Below are positions 8,318-17,174 of a stretch of 64,000 nt of DNA, piece by piece. The stretch covers positions 95,547 through 159,546 of the forward strand of contig MNTV01000032.1 in assembly GCA_001917175.1 (NCBI GenBank), read 5' to 3'. The notes under the pieces are model-generated. The model was not told the DNA's origin. It saw only the letters and a program-made list of their open reading frames with translations, and did not search any database. Both the position numbers and the translations under genes were made by a program. Source of the DNA: Azospirillum sp. 51_20 (GTDB taxonomy: Bacteria > Pseudomonadota > Alphaproteobacteria > RF32 > CAG-239). Every line of letters begins with the position of its first letter. The stretch's first letter is position 1.

Positions 8318-9119
8318 ACCGGCAGCGCAAACCGTCCGCAGCTTTCTGCACGATCTGGAAGAACAACGGCAGATAAAAATTCTTTTTGCCGTTGAAAGCG
8401 GCAGCCGCGCCTGGCGGATCGAAAGCGCCGACAGCGACTACGACGTCCGCTTTGTCTATTGCCGCCCGCTGAAAGACTATGTCAACCTGGCCCGGCCGGA
8501 CGACGTCATCAATGCGGCGTTTGACCAAAAGCTTGCCCCCTGTACCGCGCACGACGCCTTGTACGACCTTTGCGGATTTGACATTTTCAAATTCCTGCGT
8601 CTTTTGGCAAAATCCAACCCTTCGACCATTGAATGGCTGATCTCAAACGTCGTCTACCTCGGACCGGTGCCGCCGGAACTGCGCGCTTTTGCCGAAAAAA
8701 GTTTTGACGACGGCACTCTGATCCGCCATTACCGTTCCATGGCCGCCAATAATCTCCGGGAAATGGAAAAACGCCGGACCTTCACCGGCAAAAAATACCT
8801 CTACGCTTTCCGCGGCCTGCTCAACGCCTTTTGCGTCGCCGCATTCCGCCGCCTGCCGGAAACCGATTTCACCCACACGCTGGAAACCTGCCGGCAGACG
8901 CTCGGCGAAGAAACGTACGCCGCCCTTTCCCGTTTGATCGAAAGCAAAAAATACGGCAGAGAAACAGAAGACCTCGGCCGGCAGCCGCTGCTTGACGAAG
9001 CACTCGGCAAACTCCTTTCGCTTACCGAAACCGACGCCCGCGCACAAAACGCCGGGGAAGAAAAAGAACGTTGTTTAAACGCTTATCTGCAAAAACTGCT
9101 GTTGGGAGAAAAGGCATGA
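8310..9119 (+). CDS. RlaP-family nucleotidyltransferase (COG3541)
   Basis: This 269-residue protein of the DNA polymerase beta superfamily has an ESGSRAW motif (residues 29-35) followed by D43-x-D45, the metal-binding aspartates. The motif spacing matches the RlaP family (RNA repair, ligase-associated polymerase beta-like). The start at 8310 has an AGGGAGG site and overlaps the WYL gene. It ends in an ATGA overlap with the CCA enzyme gene. The tight coupling with WYL and cca suggests a role at RNA 3' ends, which is inferred from context. The biochemical activity of the family is poorly known. Confidence 0.82.
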   Translation: MSEPAAQTVRSFLHDLEEQRQIKILFAVESGSRAWRIESADSDYDVRFVYCRPLKDYVNLARPDDVINAAFDQKLAPCTAHDALYDLCGFDIFKFLRLLAKSNPSTIEWLISNVVYLGPVPPELRAFAEKSFDDGTLIRHYRSMAANNLREMEKRRTFTGKKYLYAFRGLLNAFCVAAFRRLPETDFTHTLETCRQTLGEETYAALSRLIESKKYGRETEDLGRQPLLDEALGKLLSLTETDARAQNAGEEKERCLNAYLQKLLLGEKA

Positions 9120-10351
9120 AAATCTATCAGGTCGGCGGCAGCGTACGCGACAGGCTGCGCGGCCGGCAGCCGCAGGACTACGACTATGTCGTCACCGGCG
9201 CCTCGCCCGAAGAAATGCTTGCCCGCGGCTTTGTCCGCGTCGGCAAAGACTTTCCGGTGTTTCTCCACCCCGAAAGCAAAGAAGAATACGCGCTTGCCCG
9301 CAAAGAGATTAAAACCGGCTGCGGCCATGCCGATTTCAGCTTTATTTTCGACCCCTCGGTTACTTTGGAAGAAGACCTTGAACGGAGAGACTTCACCTGC
9401 AACGCCATCGCCTTTGACCCGCAAACGGGAGAATACTTTGACCCTTTCAACGGGCGGAAAGACATTGAAAACCGCGTTTTAAGACACATCAACGCCGAAC
9501 ATTTTCAGGAAGACCCCTTAAGGGTTCTCCGCCTTTGCCGGTTTGCCGCCCAGCTTAATTTTACTCCGGCGCCGGAAACGCTTGAACTGGTTGCCCGGAT
9601 GACGGCGGAAGGACAGCTTGCCCACCTTTCCGCCGAACGGATATGGAAAGAACTGGAAAAAGCCCTGCGCTTTCCCGATTTTCCCCGTTTTGTACAGACT
9701 GCCCGCGCCTGCGGAGCGCTTGAAGCCGTCCTGCCGGAAGTCAACCGGTTGTGGAATACGCCCGAGCGCACCGACTATCACCCCGAAGGCAACAGCGGCG
9801 ACCACACTCTGTCGGCGTTAGAACAGGCTGCCGGCGGCAATGCCCTCGTCCGCTTCGGCATTCTCCTGCACGACATCGGCAAAACCGTTACCCCGGCGGA
9901 AATTCTCCCCTCTCATCATAATCACGAACAAAACGGTCTGGAAATTATCCGCACGATCTGCCGCCGGCTGAAAATCCCCAACCATTACCGCGATTTTGCC
10001 CTCACTGCCTGCCGTTATCATATGAAGTTTTGCAAAATTCCGGAAATGAGGATCGGCACATTAGTCGATTTTTGCGAAGATCTCATCCGTTCCGGGGAAA
10101 AAGACTTTGAAAACTACATCGCTGTCTGCCGCGCCGACATGCATGGCTGCAAACGTCCTATTTCCGCCGAAGAAGACGCACGTTTTGAACAAAACGCCGA
10201 CCGCCTCCGGCAGGCAGTGAAAATTCTGCAAACCGTCCGCGCGGCCGACATGCCCGGCTGGGAAAATCTGCCCAAAGACGAACGTTTCGGACAGCTCTAT
10301 CGGGAATACCGCATCCGCCGGGTACGCCAGGCGCTTTTTCCCGGCAAATAA
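9116..10351 (+). CDS. cca: CCA tRNA nucleotidyltransferase with HD domain
   Basis: This 411-residue protein adds or repairs the 3' CCA of tRNAs. It has the class II Cca signature GGSVRD (residues 7-12) with D21 and D23 as catalytic metal ligands. The RRDFTCNA motif (90-97) and the ERxxxE-type neck region follow. An HD phosphohydrolase domain (H252-D253) adds phosphatase or phosphodiesterase activity, as in E. coli Cca, which has nearly the same length. The ATG overlaps the stop of the RlaP gene (ATGA). In many alphaproteobacteria cca is not next to WYL/RlaP genes, so this grouping is informative. Confidence 0.93.
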   Translation: MKIYQVGGSVRDRLRGRQPQDYDYVVTGASPEEMLARGFVRVGKDFPVFLHPESKEEYALARKEIKTGCGHADFSFIFDPSVTLEEDLERRDFTCNAIAFDPQTGEYFDPFNGRKDIENRVLRHINAEHFQEDPLRVLRLCRFAAQLNFTPAPETLELVARMTAEGQLAHLSAERIWKELEKALRFPDFPRFVQTARACGALEAVLPEVNRLWNTPERTDYHPEGNSGDHTLSALEQAAGGNALVRFGILLHDIGKTVTPAEILPSHHNHEQNGLEIIRTICRRLKIPNHYRDFALTACRYHMKFCKIPEMRIGTLVDFCEDLIRSGEKDFENYIAVCRADMHGCKRPISAEEDARFEQNADRLRQAVKILQTVRAADMPGWENLPKDERFGQLYREYRIRRVRQALFPGK

Positions 10352-10477
10352 AGATACCCCGGCAAAGAATTCCGTATCGGCCGCAAAGCCTGCGGTATGA
10401 GGCATGAGGCGGCATTGTTCCGACGGCTTTACGTTCGGCTCCGAATAAGTTCGGGACCTTTCCGCAAAAAGCATAAC

Positions 10478-10508
10478 CGAAAAAGGAGCGGTTCAAAACC
10501 GCTCCTTT
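10478..10508 (-). terminator. Rho-independent terminator between convergent genes
   Basis: A 9-bp stem (GGAGCGGTT 10485-10493 with 10497-10505) is followed on the minus strand by TTTTT. It ends the autotransporter peptidase gene and may also stop the cca operon on the + strand, where the T run is shorter. Confidence 0.85.
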
Positions 10509-10514
10509 GCAAAA

Positions 10515-13376
10515 TCAGTTGAAAGTCCAGTTGAAACCGAACATCACCCGATAATCGGTCTCGGCATCTTTCTGATGATCGGGATTGAGCCGCATGTCAA
10601 ACTGCGCCTTAAAATTCATGTCCTCGTTAATCTCCCGGTCATGATAAAACGAAAACTTGTATTCCCGGGCATCCGGCTTCAAACCGGCATTGAAGCGCTC
10701 GCGGTAAACTTCGTCGGAATAATTGTCGCGCCCGACCGGCAGGTCAAAGGCGGCCGTGCCCTTGTATATTCTGAGCGGCGAAGAAATCTGCAAGCCGACA
10801 ACGTCGGTTTTGTTATAGCGGTAATGGCCGTCCAGAGCAAAACTGTCGCTGACCAGACGACTGGTCTGCATCAGGTTGGAGGCAAGCCCGCCGGCATCGG
10901 TCCAGCCCTGATAATAAGCACCGCTTAAAAACAGGTTCTTCAGCGGCGACCAGCTGACCGAAAGCCCGGCATAATAGGTGCTGGAATCGCCGACGTCAAA
11001 ACCGCCGGTGCCGTTTAAACCGAGCATTGCACCGTCTTCGTACAAAACACCGCTCATCGCCGTCACCGTCAGATTGTCCGTCAGGCTGTAAGCGGCGGCG
11101 GAATCAAAACCGTAAACCCGGTTGTCAAAATCGCGGTCGTTGTCGTCCCGGCTGCCGTCGTAAAGACCGTTTTCGCCGGTAGCAAAGCCCATCGTCACCT
11201 TCCAGTCCGAAGACGGCCGGTAACGGCTGTACACGCCGTAAGCCGAATTCATCGCCATAAACGGATTGGCCAGCGCCTTTTCAAAATAAGCGTCATGATT
11301 ATAAAGCGTATTTTCCGTATAATAGAAGCCGGCCACATACCCCCCCCCGGCATATTCGGCTTCCACGGTGCCGAGTCCGCTCGGAGAATCGGCCAAAGCC
11401 GCCGGCGCATAGGAGAAGGCCAGATTGCCGCCGGCCGCTATCCTCCGCTTCGGCTGATAACGGGAAAAGGCATACAAATCGTTTTTAAAATTGCGCTCTC
11501 CGCTGTGGGTCATTTTTACAAAAGAAGAAATCGGCATTGCATAAGGGCGTTTGTACTTGTCAAACGCGATAACGGAACGCGGCATCTTTGCCGCCAGCGC
11601 GCTCTTGAAAACGGCCGGCACCGACATTGTCGTCGAACGGGCCGCAATGCTTTCCCCTTTCACGTTCGAGCCGGTAGCGATCATCAGTTCGCCCTGCGGC
11701 TGGGTCGCATTGTTCAGATTGATCAGACCGTGTCCGTAAACGGCGTCCACGCCGGCGTCCCCCAGATCGTCGGCGGTTTCAAACACCAGACTGACCACTT
11801 CCTGCGGCGTCATGTAAGGATAAGCGCCCATCAGGAAGGCAATGCTGCCGGTAACCACCGGCGCCGCCATTGAGGTGCCGCTCATCTGCCCGATCATATC
11901 ATCTTGGTTAATGGGCGACCAGACATCGTTTCCCGGCGCGGCAATACAATAGTTCTGCGCAACTCCGCAGGCGTTGGAATAATCGGCCAGCTTGTTGTCC
12001 TTGTCCAAAGCGACTACCGTCACGAACAAACCGTCCAGACTTTCCTTAAACTCGTCGAGCAGCGGAATCCCGTTTGTAACGCCCGGCTGCGCCTGACTTT
12101 CATTGCCGGCGGAAAAAACGAAAACAACGTTGTTTTCAATCTGATAGCGCACGCTGTCCAGATAATCGTCCAACTGATCCGCATAACGATCAATGGTGGA
12201 AGCGTTTATATCAGCCGTCGAATCTACGCCCAGACTGAAATTGACCACTTTCGCGCCCATGTCGATCACGTCTTTTACCGGCGCCGAAATCGGCGACATC
12301 AGATCCCACCGGGCGGCGATAATCTCGGCATTTTCAAAAGCCACGCCGTGCATGCCGGCGCCGTTTCTGTCGGCAGCGATAATGCCGGCCACATGGGTGC
12401 CGTGCGCGGCATCATCCGACTTGTTCGGATAAAAACCGGTCGCACTGTCTTTTTCTACATTCCAGTCATAACCGTCATCATAAGACGACGCCCACTCGTC
12501 ATACTCTTCTTTGCTTCCCGTTTTGCCTACGCGGGTAATATAAACGCGGCCATCATCAAGTTTCAGATAAGTAACGTTTTGATAACTCTGTCCGCCGACC
12601 GTATATTCAGCCGCCCACTGCCAGCAGTTGGTAGAGTTTCCGCTTTTGGAACAGGGACCGTAGTCGTAATTGACGCCGCTGACGTCGGTGGCGCCAAACT
12701 CCGCGTGAGCACCGTAAACGCCGCTGTCAACCACGCCGACGGCCACTCGTTCCAGCTGCGAGGCCAGATCGCCGCTTTCCGTTTCTCCGTAAAAACGCGC
12801 ATAAGCTTCCGCCGCGCCGATCTGCGACAGGAAATTGCCCTGTTTGTATTCGTCGGTCTGGAAATACGAAGGATCGACTTCATTCACGACTTCCCCTTCG
12901 CCGCCGCCCGGATTGTCGCTGCCGCCGGGTTCGTCACCGGTCCCCGCCGCGCCGTCCGATTTTGATCCGCCGCTGCTGCCGCCGGCGGCAATGGCCACGG
13001 TACCCCCGATCAGGGCGGCGGCGCCGAGATAGGTCGTCGGCCCCACGTTCCATACGAACTTGTCGTTTTTAACCGGCCGCACTGCGGCTTCCAGTCTCTT
13101 AACGCAGGGATGGGCGGTGTTCGCTCCCATCTGCCGCAGCAGTTTATAAGCATTTTCGTCTTTGCGCATAATGGCGGTGCAAAGCGCCGTATTGCCGCGT
13201 GAATCCGTTGCGTCCAGGGAATAGCCGTTTCTCTTCAGCCGCGCCAGCGCCTCTCGGTTGCGAAAATGCGCGTGATTGTAAATTGACGCCGCCAGATTGT
13301 CGCCTTCCGCCGCCAAACAGTTTTCCGCCGCGCAGGCCAGCATCGTCAGCAAACACAACACTTTACGGATATTCAT
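10515..13376 (-). CDS. Ankyrin-repeat S8 (subtilisin-like) autotransporter peptidase
   Basis: This 953-residue secreted serine peptidase has a signal peptide (residues 1-23) and two degenerate ankyrin units at about 30-90. A hydrophobic, then Gly/Ser/Asp-rich linker spans about 115-170. The subtilase domain has D217 (VVDSG), H325 (HGTHVAG), an oxyanion SAGNES motif near 425 and S502 (GTSMAAP). The C-terminal 300 residues are beta-strand-rich with alternating aromatics and end in FNWTFN, a typical autotransporter barrel. I chose ATG 13374-13376 with a GGGGGA site; an upstream ATG has none. The coding strand carries a G9 run at 11340-11348. The ankyrin N terminus is unusual for this class. Confidence 0.85.
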   Translation of the reverse strand: MNIRKVLCLLTMLACAAENCLAAEGDNLAASIYNHAHFRNREALARLKRNGYSLDATDSRGNTALCTAIMRKDENAYKLLRQMGANTAHPCVKRLEAAVRPVKNDKFVWNVGPTTYLGAAALIGGTVAIAAGGSSGGSKSDGAAGTGDEPGGSDNPGGGEGEVVNEVDPSYFQTDEYKQGNFLSQIGAAEAYARFYGETESGDLASQLERVAVGVVDSGVYGAHAEFGATDVSGVNYDYGPCSKSGNSTNCWQWAAEYTVGGQSYQNVTYLKLDDGRVYITRVGKTGSKEEYDEWASSYDDGYDWNVEKDSATGFYPNKSDDAAHGTHVAGIIAADRNGAGMHGVAFENAEIIAARWDLMSPISAPVKDVIDMGAKVVNFSLGVDSTADINASTIDRYADQLDDYLDSVRYQIENNVVFVFSAGNESQAQPGVTNGIPLLDEFKESLDGLFVTVVALDKDNKLADYSNACGVAQNYCIAAPGNDVWSPINQDDMIGQMSGTSMAAPVVTGSIAFLMGAYPYMTPQEVVSLVFETADDLGDAGVDAVYGHGLINLNNATQPQGELMIATGSNVKGESIAARSTTMSVPAVFKSALAAKMPRSVIAFDKYKRPYAMPISSFVKMTHSGERNFKNDLYAFSRYQPKRRIAAGGNLAFSYAPAALADSPSGLGTVEAEYAGGGYVAGFYYTENTLYNHDAYFEKALANPFMAMNSAYGVYSRYRPSSDWKVTMGFATGENGLYDGSRDDNDRDFDNRVYGFDSAAAYSLTDNLTVTAMSGVLYEDGAMLGLNGTGGFDVGDSSTYYAGLSVSWSPLKNLFLSGAYYQGWTDAGGLASNLMQTSRLVSDSFALDGHYRYNKTDVVGLQISSPLRIYKGTAAFDLPVGRDNYSDEVYRERFNAGLKPDAREYKFSFYHDREINEDMNFKAQFDMRLNPDHQKDAETDYRVMFGFNWTFN
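11340..11348 (-). repeat. G9 homopolymer inside the autotransporter gene
   Basis: Nine C residues on the + strand are nine G residues in the coding strand, read in frame as three glycines in the barrel region. A one-base slip would truncate the protein before its C-terminal outer-membrane signal. Confidence 0.8.
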
Positions 13377-13523
13377 AAGTTTTCCCCCGGTCAACAAATA
13401 AATTTTTTTCAATCGTAGATGACATTGGCAAAAATGTCAAAATAATTTCTTTCCGCCATATCACATAAGGTTTAAATTAAGATTTACGTGATTATATAAA
13501 AAGCAGATTTTTTTAAACAGAAA

Positions 13524-13551
13524 TTGACAAATTAGAAAAAAAGATTATAGT
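13524..13551 (+). promoter_or_regulatory. Sigma-70-type promoter of the lipoprotein gene
   Basis: TTGACA (13524-13529), a 16-base spacer and TATAGT (13546-13551) form a near-consensus promoter in a very AT-rich spacer. It lies about 60 bases upstream of the lipoprotein start. Confidence 0.75.
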
Positions 13552-13612
13552 ATATTTAATTTTTTTGCTAATCCGCTATATTGCAACTATCAATCAACGA
13601 AAGAGAAAAGTC

Positions 13613-14302
13613 ATGAAAAAGTTATTTGTATTCTCCCTCCTTTTCCTGCTTGGCGCCTGCGCCGAAGGATCCATCTACAAAAAGTACGATCAGGACTGCA
13701 ACGACCACTTCTATTCCCGCAAAGACTGCCCGGCCAAAGAAGAAAAGGCCAAAGCGCCCGAAAAAGTATACGTCTACCGGGAAGCAAGACCCGAGCCGCG
13801 ACGCATTACGCTGGTAGCCCAGCGTCCGGCCTATGTTGCCCCGCGTCCGGCGCCGATGCCGGCTCCCGCTCCGGTTCCCGTAACCACCGTTAACATTCAG
13901 GCCCCGGCTCCCGCGCCCGTCCCGGCTCCCGTCGTTGTCAGCACCAACGGCTGCAACGGTTGCGCACCGGTTGTCAGACAGACCCGTGAACCGGTTGAAG
14001 TCATCTATAAGAAAACCACTTACACCACGGTTTACGAACCGAAAACCACATCGACCGTCAGCTATGAAAAAGAACCTGTCATCAATCAAAAAATCATTTC
14101 CAACACTCAGGTTGTCGCTCAGCCGGAAGTCAAAACGGTCGTTACTTCCCAGCCGGAAGTAAAAACCGTAGTCACCACCCAGCCGCAGGTAAAAACCGTG
14201 GTCACCACCACAACCAAACCGGCGCCCCGGAAAGTGTCCTACACCATTGAAAACACTCAGACCACTGCTCCGAGCGAACTGCTGATTGAAGAAATCAAAT
14301 AA
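13613..14302 (+). CDS. Pro/Ala- and repeat-rich lipoprotein
   Basis: This 229-residue protein starts with a lipoprotein signal: positive MKK, a hydrophobic core and lipobox LGAC at residues 13-16. The mature part is low-complexity, with a charged N-terminal segment and a Pro/Ala/Val run (APAPVPVT). Three near-identical 10-residue units (QPEVKTVVTS type) lie at about 180-210. It probably spans or lines the periplasm or is surface exposed; the function is unknown. The start is the ATG after GAAAGAGAAAAG, not an earlier in-frame ATG that would hide the lipobox. It has its own promoter and terminator. Confidence 0.8.
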   Translation: MKKLFVFSLLFLLGACAEGSIYKKYDQDCNDHFYSRKDCPAKEEKAKAPEKVYVYREARPEPRRITLVAQRPAYVAPRPAPMPAPAPVPVTTVNIQAPAPAPVPAPVVVSTNGCNGCAPVVRQTREPVEVIYKKTTYTTVYEPKTTSTVSYEKEPVINQKIISNTQVVAQPEVKTVVTSQPEVKTVVTTQPQVKTVVTTTTKPAPRKVSYTIENTQTTAPSELLIEEIK

Positions 14303-14321
14303 GGAAACGACAGTTCCCGCC

Positions 14322-14353
14322 GACACCGCCGTTTGAAAACGGCGGTGTTTTTT
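14322..14353 (+). terminator. Rho-independent terminator of the lipoprotein gene
   Basis: A 12-bp stem (ACACCGCCGTTT with its complement, 14322-14347) with a 2-base loop is followed by seven T residues. Confidence 0.92.
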
Positions 14354-14451
14354 TGTTGCAGCCCCGGCAGGCCCGGGAATTATGCTTCGGAAAACGGTTT
14401 GCCTTTTTATCTTCCTGCCGTTATAATGGTTGCCGGGAAAGGAAAAAAGAA

Positions 14452-15282
14452 ATGAACAAAACGCGCGTGGCCGTCAAGGCCGTCATTGTTTGCAACGGTT
14501 GTTTTCTGCTGCTTGAACGCCGGCAAAACGGCGAAGAAGGAATATATGACCTGCCCGGCGGCGGCGTCGAAACAGGCGAAAGCCACACGCAGGCGCTGAC
14601 AAGAGAGATATTTGAAGAAACCGGATTAACGGTACGAATCAAACGCCCGCTCAGAACCTGGAGTTTTTCTCCCCGGGCGGGGGAAACGCTTTACGGCGTC
14701 ACTTTCCTTGCCGAATACCTCTCCGGCACGGTCAGACTTTCCGCCGAGCACGGAAGCTGGCAATGGTTTCCTTTCAGCCGCACGGCCGATGCCGGCCTGC
14801 CTCGCTGGATCCGCGACGAAAGCGCCCTGGCGGCGGAAGCCGTTGAACGGGAACGCGACGCCTTTTCCGTCACCCGCATTCACCGCGGCATCTACGGCAT
14901 TATCCGCCGGGAAGGAAAGATTCTGCTGATCCGCAAAAAACGGGGACCTTACACCGGCCTTTTCGACCTGCCCGGCGGTTCGCCGGAAAAAGGCGAAAGC
15001 GAAGAACGGACGCTTGCCCGCGAACTGGAGGAAGAAACCGGCTGCCGTTTGCAAAGTATTGGCGAACGGCGGGAAGAAAATGTCTTTTTCCGCGGTTTTA
15101 TCGAAGACGACGGCCGCCCCGGCGGGCTGTTCCACACCGGCATTTTATTCGACTGCACCGTCGACGGCGTTCCCGACCGGGACATTTCCGACCTTGATTC
15201 CGACGGCGCTTCATGGATTGACGAAAAGGAACCGACGACGCAAAATGCCGCGCCGATGGTTTTGGCTGCTCTCCGGCGCTGA
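14452..15282 (+). CDS. Tandem Nudix hydrolase (two Nudix domains)
   Basis: This 276-residue protein carries two complete Nudix boxes. One is in residues 35-60 (GGGVETGE...REIFEETG) and the other at about 180-205 (GGSPEKGE...RELEEETG). Each keeps the RExxEExG metal-binding core. Nudix enzymes hydrolyse nucleoside diphosphates linked to another moiety. Two fused active domains on one chain are uncommon. The start at 14452 follows a GGAAAGGAAAA site. It is followed by msrAB after 84 bases. The substrate cannot be told from sequence. Confidence 0.85.
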   Translation: MNKTRVAVKAVIVCNGCFLLLERRQNGEEGIYDLPGGGVETGESHTQALTREIFEETGLTVRIKRPLRTWSFSPRAGETLYGVTFLAEYLSGTVRLSAEHGSWQWFPFSRTADAGLPRWIRDESALAAEAVERERDAFSVTRIHRGIYGIIRREGKILLIRKKRGPYTGLFDLPGGSPEKGESEERTLARELEEETGCRLQSIGERREENVFFRGFIEDDGRPGGLFHTGILFDCTVDGVPDRDISDLDSDGASWIDEKEPTTQNAAPMVLAALRR

Positions 15283-15366
15283 CCGCGAAGAAAAAACGTT
15301 GCCTGATTGAAAAACCTTCGGTTCGTACTTATATTTGAAAAAAAACAAATCAAACGGGAGAAAAAA

Positions 15367-16245
15367 ATGAGCATATCGCAGGCCGTTTTCGCCGCCGGCT
15401 GCTTCTGGGGAATTCAGGCGGTGTTCGACACCGTGCCGGGAGTTGTGTCCACTACCGTCGGCTACACCGGCGGACAAACGGAAAACCCGGACTACCGGCA
15501 GGTCTGTACCGGCGGCACCGGCCACGCCGAAGCGGTCAAAGTCGTCTTTGACGACAAAATGGTCACCTACGACCAGCTGCTGGACATTTTTTTTGCCAAC
15601 CACGACCCGACCACGCTCAACCGCCAGGGACCGGACGTCGGCACCCAGTACCGGTCGGCCGTTTTCTGGTTCACACCGGAACAAAAGAAAGAGGCCCTGG
15701 CCAAAATAGAAGAACTGAACAACTCGGGAACATATCCCGCGCCGGTGGTAACCGAAGTGGCGCCGGCTGCCGAATTCTATCCGGCCGAAGAATATCATCA
15801 GAAATACCTGGCCAAACAGGGAAAAGGCTGTTGCGGCAGAAAAACGCCGCCGCTGAACTTAAGCGAAGAAGAATGGAAAAAACGACTGTCGCCGGAACAA
15901 TATAAAATTCTCCGCGAAAAAGGCACCGAAAAGCCGTTTTCCGGACAATACCTGAATATGAAAGACGACGGCACCTTCGTCTGCGGCGCCTGCGGCAACC
16001 CGGTTTTCCGCTCCGGCGACAAATTCGATTCCGGCAGCGGCTGGCCGAGCTTTGACCGCGCCATTCCCGGCAGCATCAGACAAAATGCAGACTTCAGCCA
16101 CGGCATGGTAAGGGTTGAAGTTACCTGTGCGCGCTGCGGTTCCCACCTCGGGCACGTATTTGAAGACGGACCGACCAACACCGGCATGCGCTATTGCATC
16201 AACTCGGGCGCCATGAACTTCAAACCCGACGCAACAAAAGACTGA
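15367..16245 (+). CDS. msrAB: Bifunctional methionine sulfoxide reductase MsrA-MsrB
   Basis: This 292-residue fusion repairs oxidised methionine. The MsrA domain (about 1-160) has the GCFWG active site with Cys12. The MsrB domain (about 165-290) has zinc cysteines in CGACG and CARCG and the catalytic RYC motif at about residue 277. The S- and R-sulfoxide activities are thus on one chain. No signal peptide is visible, so it is probably cytoplasmic. ATG 15367 follows GGGAGAAAA. Its last codons lie within a 123-bp tandem duplication. Confidence 0.95.
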   Translation: MSISQAVFAAGCFWGIQAVFDTVPGVVSTTVGYTGGQTENPDYRQVCTGGTGHAEAVKVVFDDKMVTYDQLLDIFFANHDPTTLNRQGPDVGTQYRSAVFWFTPEQKKEALAKIEELNNSGTYPAPVVTEVAPAAEFYPAEEYHQKYLAKQGKGCCGRKTPPLNLSEEEWKKRLSPEQYKILREKGTEKPFSGQYLNMKDDGTFVCGACGNPVFRSGDKFDSGSGWPSFDRAIPGSIRQNADFSHGMVRVEVTCARCGSHLGHVFEDGPTNTGMRYCINSGAMNFKPDATKD

Positions 16246-16468
16246 ACCCTCCCCGGCCGGCCGCGCCGCTTTCCCGCCCGGAATTTTTCTCCCCCCAAAA
16301 AAGATTGAACGCCGGCGGCAAAAACTTTATTCTTGTTTTTTTCACAACCCGACGCAACAAAAGGCCGAACCTTCCCCAGCCGACCGCGCCGCTTTTCCGC
16401 CCGGAATTTTTTTCCCCCCAAAAAAGATTGAACGCCGGCGGCAAAAACTTTATTCTTGTTTTTTCACA
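16223..16468. repeat. 123-bp tandem duplication after msrAB
   Basis: Two adjacent copies (about 16223-16345 and 16346-16467) share long identical stretches, including the last codons of msrAB, a pyrimidine block, and the segment ending in TTATTCTTGTTTTTT. The copies differ by scattered changes and a 1-base length difference. The second copy puts the gene's 3' end downstream without an open frame. The duplication sits just before the next Nudix gene. Confidence 0.85.
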
Positions 16469-16483
16469 ACCCGGAGAAAAACA

Positions 16484-16948
16484 ATGGAAAAGATTTTCCG
16501 CTATTCAATCAAAGCCGTCATCATCCGCGACGGCAAACTGCTGGTCGAAAGCTGCGACTACGGCCGCGGCCGTTTCTGCAAACTGCCCGGCGGCGGCCAC
16601 CAGTGGGGCGAAACCATGGAACAGGCTCTGATACGCGAATGCCGGGAAGAACTCAACCTTACCGTCCGTCCGGAACGGCTGCTTTTTGTCCGCGACTATA
16701 TCGCCAAAAACCACGATTCGCCTTTTGACGACCCCTGTTTTCATCAGGCGGAACTGATGTTCCTCTGTACGGTCGAAGACTTCTCGCCGCTTTGCAACGG
16801 CAGCATCCCCGACGGCGAAAAACAGCAAATCCGCTGGATTGAAATCGACCGGCTGGCCGATTCCGATTTTTTTCCCCAGGCAATCGTTCCCTGGCTTAAA
16901 AACATTGACAAAGTGACACAGACGATTGTCCTCGGCGACGTCAACTGA
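16484..16948 (+). CDS. Nudix hydrolase
   Basis: This 154-residue single-domain Nudix protein has a full box (GGGHQWGE...RECREELN) at about residues 37-60. It is translated from an ATG with a CGGAGAAA site. A nearby tandem Nudix gene shares the family, but the sequences differ outside the box. The substrate is unknown. It is followed by about 150 bases of spacer and a strong hairpin. Confidence 0.88.
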   Translation: MEKIFRYSIKAVIIRDGKLLVESCDYGRGRFCKLPGGGHQWGETMEQALIRECREELNLTVRPERLLFVRDYIAKNHDSPFDDPCFHQAELMFLCTVEDFSPLCNGSIPDGEKQQIRWIEIDRLADSDFFPQAIVPWLKNIDKVTQTIVLGDVN

Positions 16949-17105
16949 GCGCCGGCGGCGTCCCGGCGCCGGTTCCGCACCAACAGGATTCGCCCTCTCC
17001 GCCGGATATTCCGCCAATCCTCTGCCTCAGCCCGCATTGAACATGCCCTCCTTCGTTAACGGATGCAATCCGGCCACACACCCGGCGCTTGTTTTTTGAT
17101 ACAGG

Positions 17106-17132
17106 AAAAGGGACGGCTTAACCGTCCCTTTT
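17106..17132. terminator. Bidirectional Rho-independent terminator
   Basis: An 11-bp stem (AAAAGGGACGG with CCGTCCCTTTT) and a 5-base loop lie between the convergent Nudix and RND genes. A-rich and T-rich flanks allow function on both strands. Confidence 0.9.
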
Positions 17133-17174
17133 CTCTTGCCTCCGAAACATAGCTTCCGGCACATTTTCCGCAAC

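Noticed and set aside
11904..12965. Large + strand frame inside the autotransporter peptidase
   Set aside because: It is antisense to the S8 domain, which has all catalytic motifs; the frame has no ribosome site or family match.
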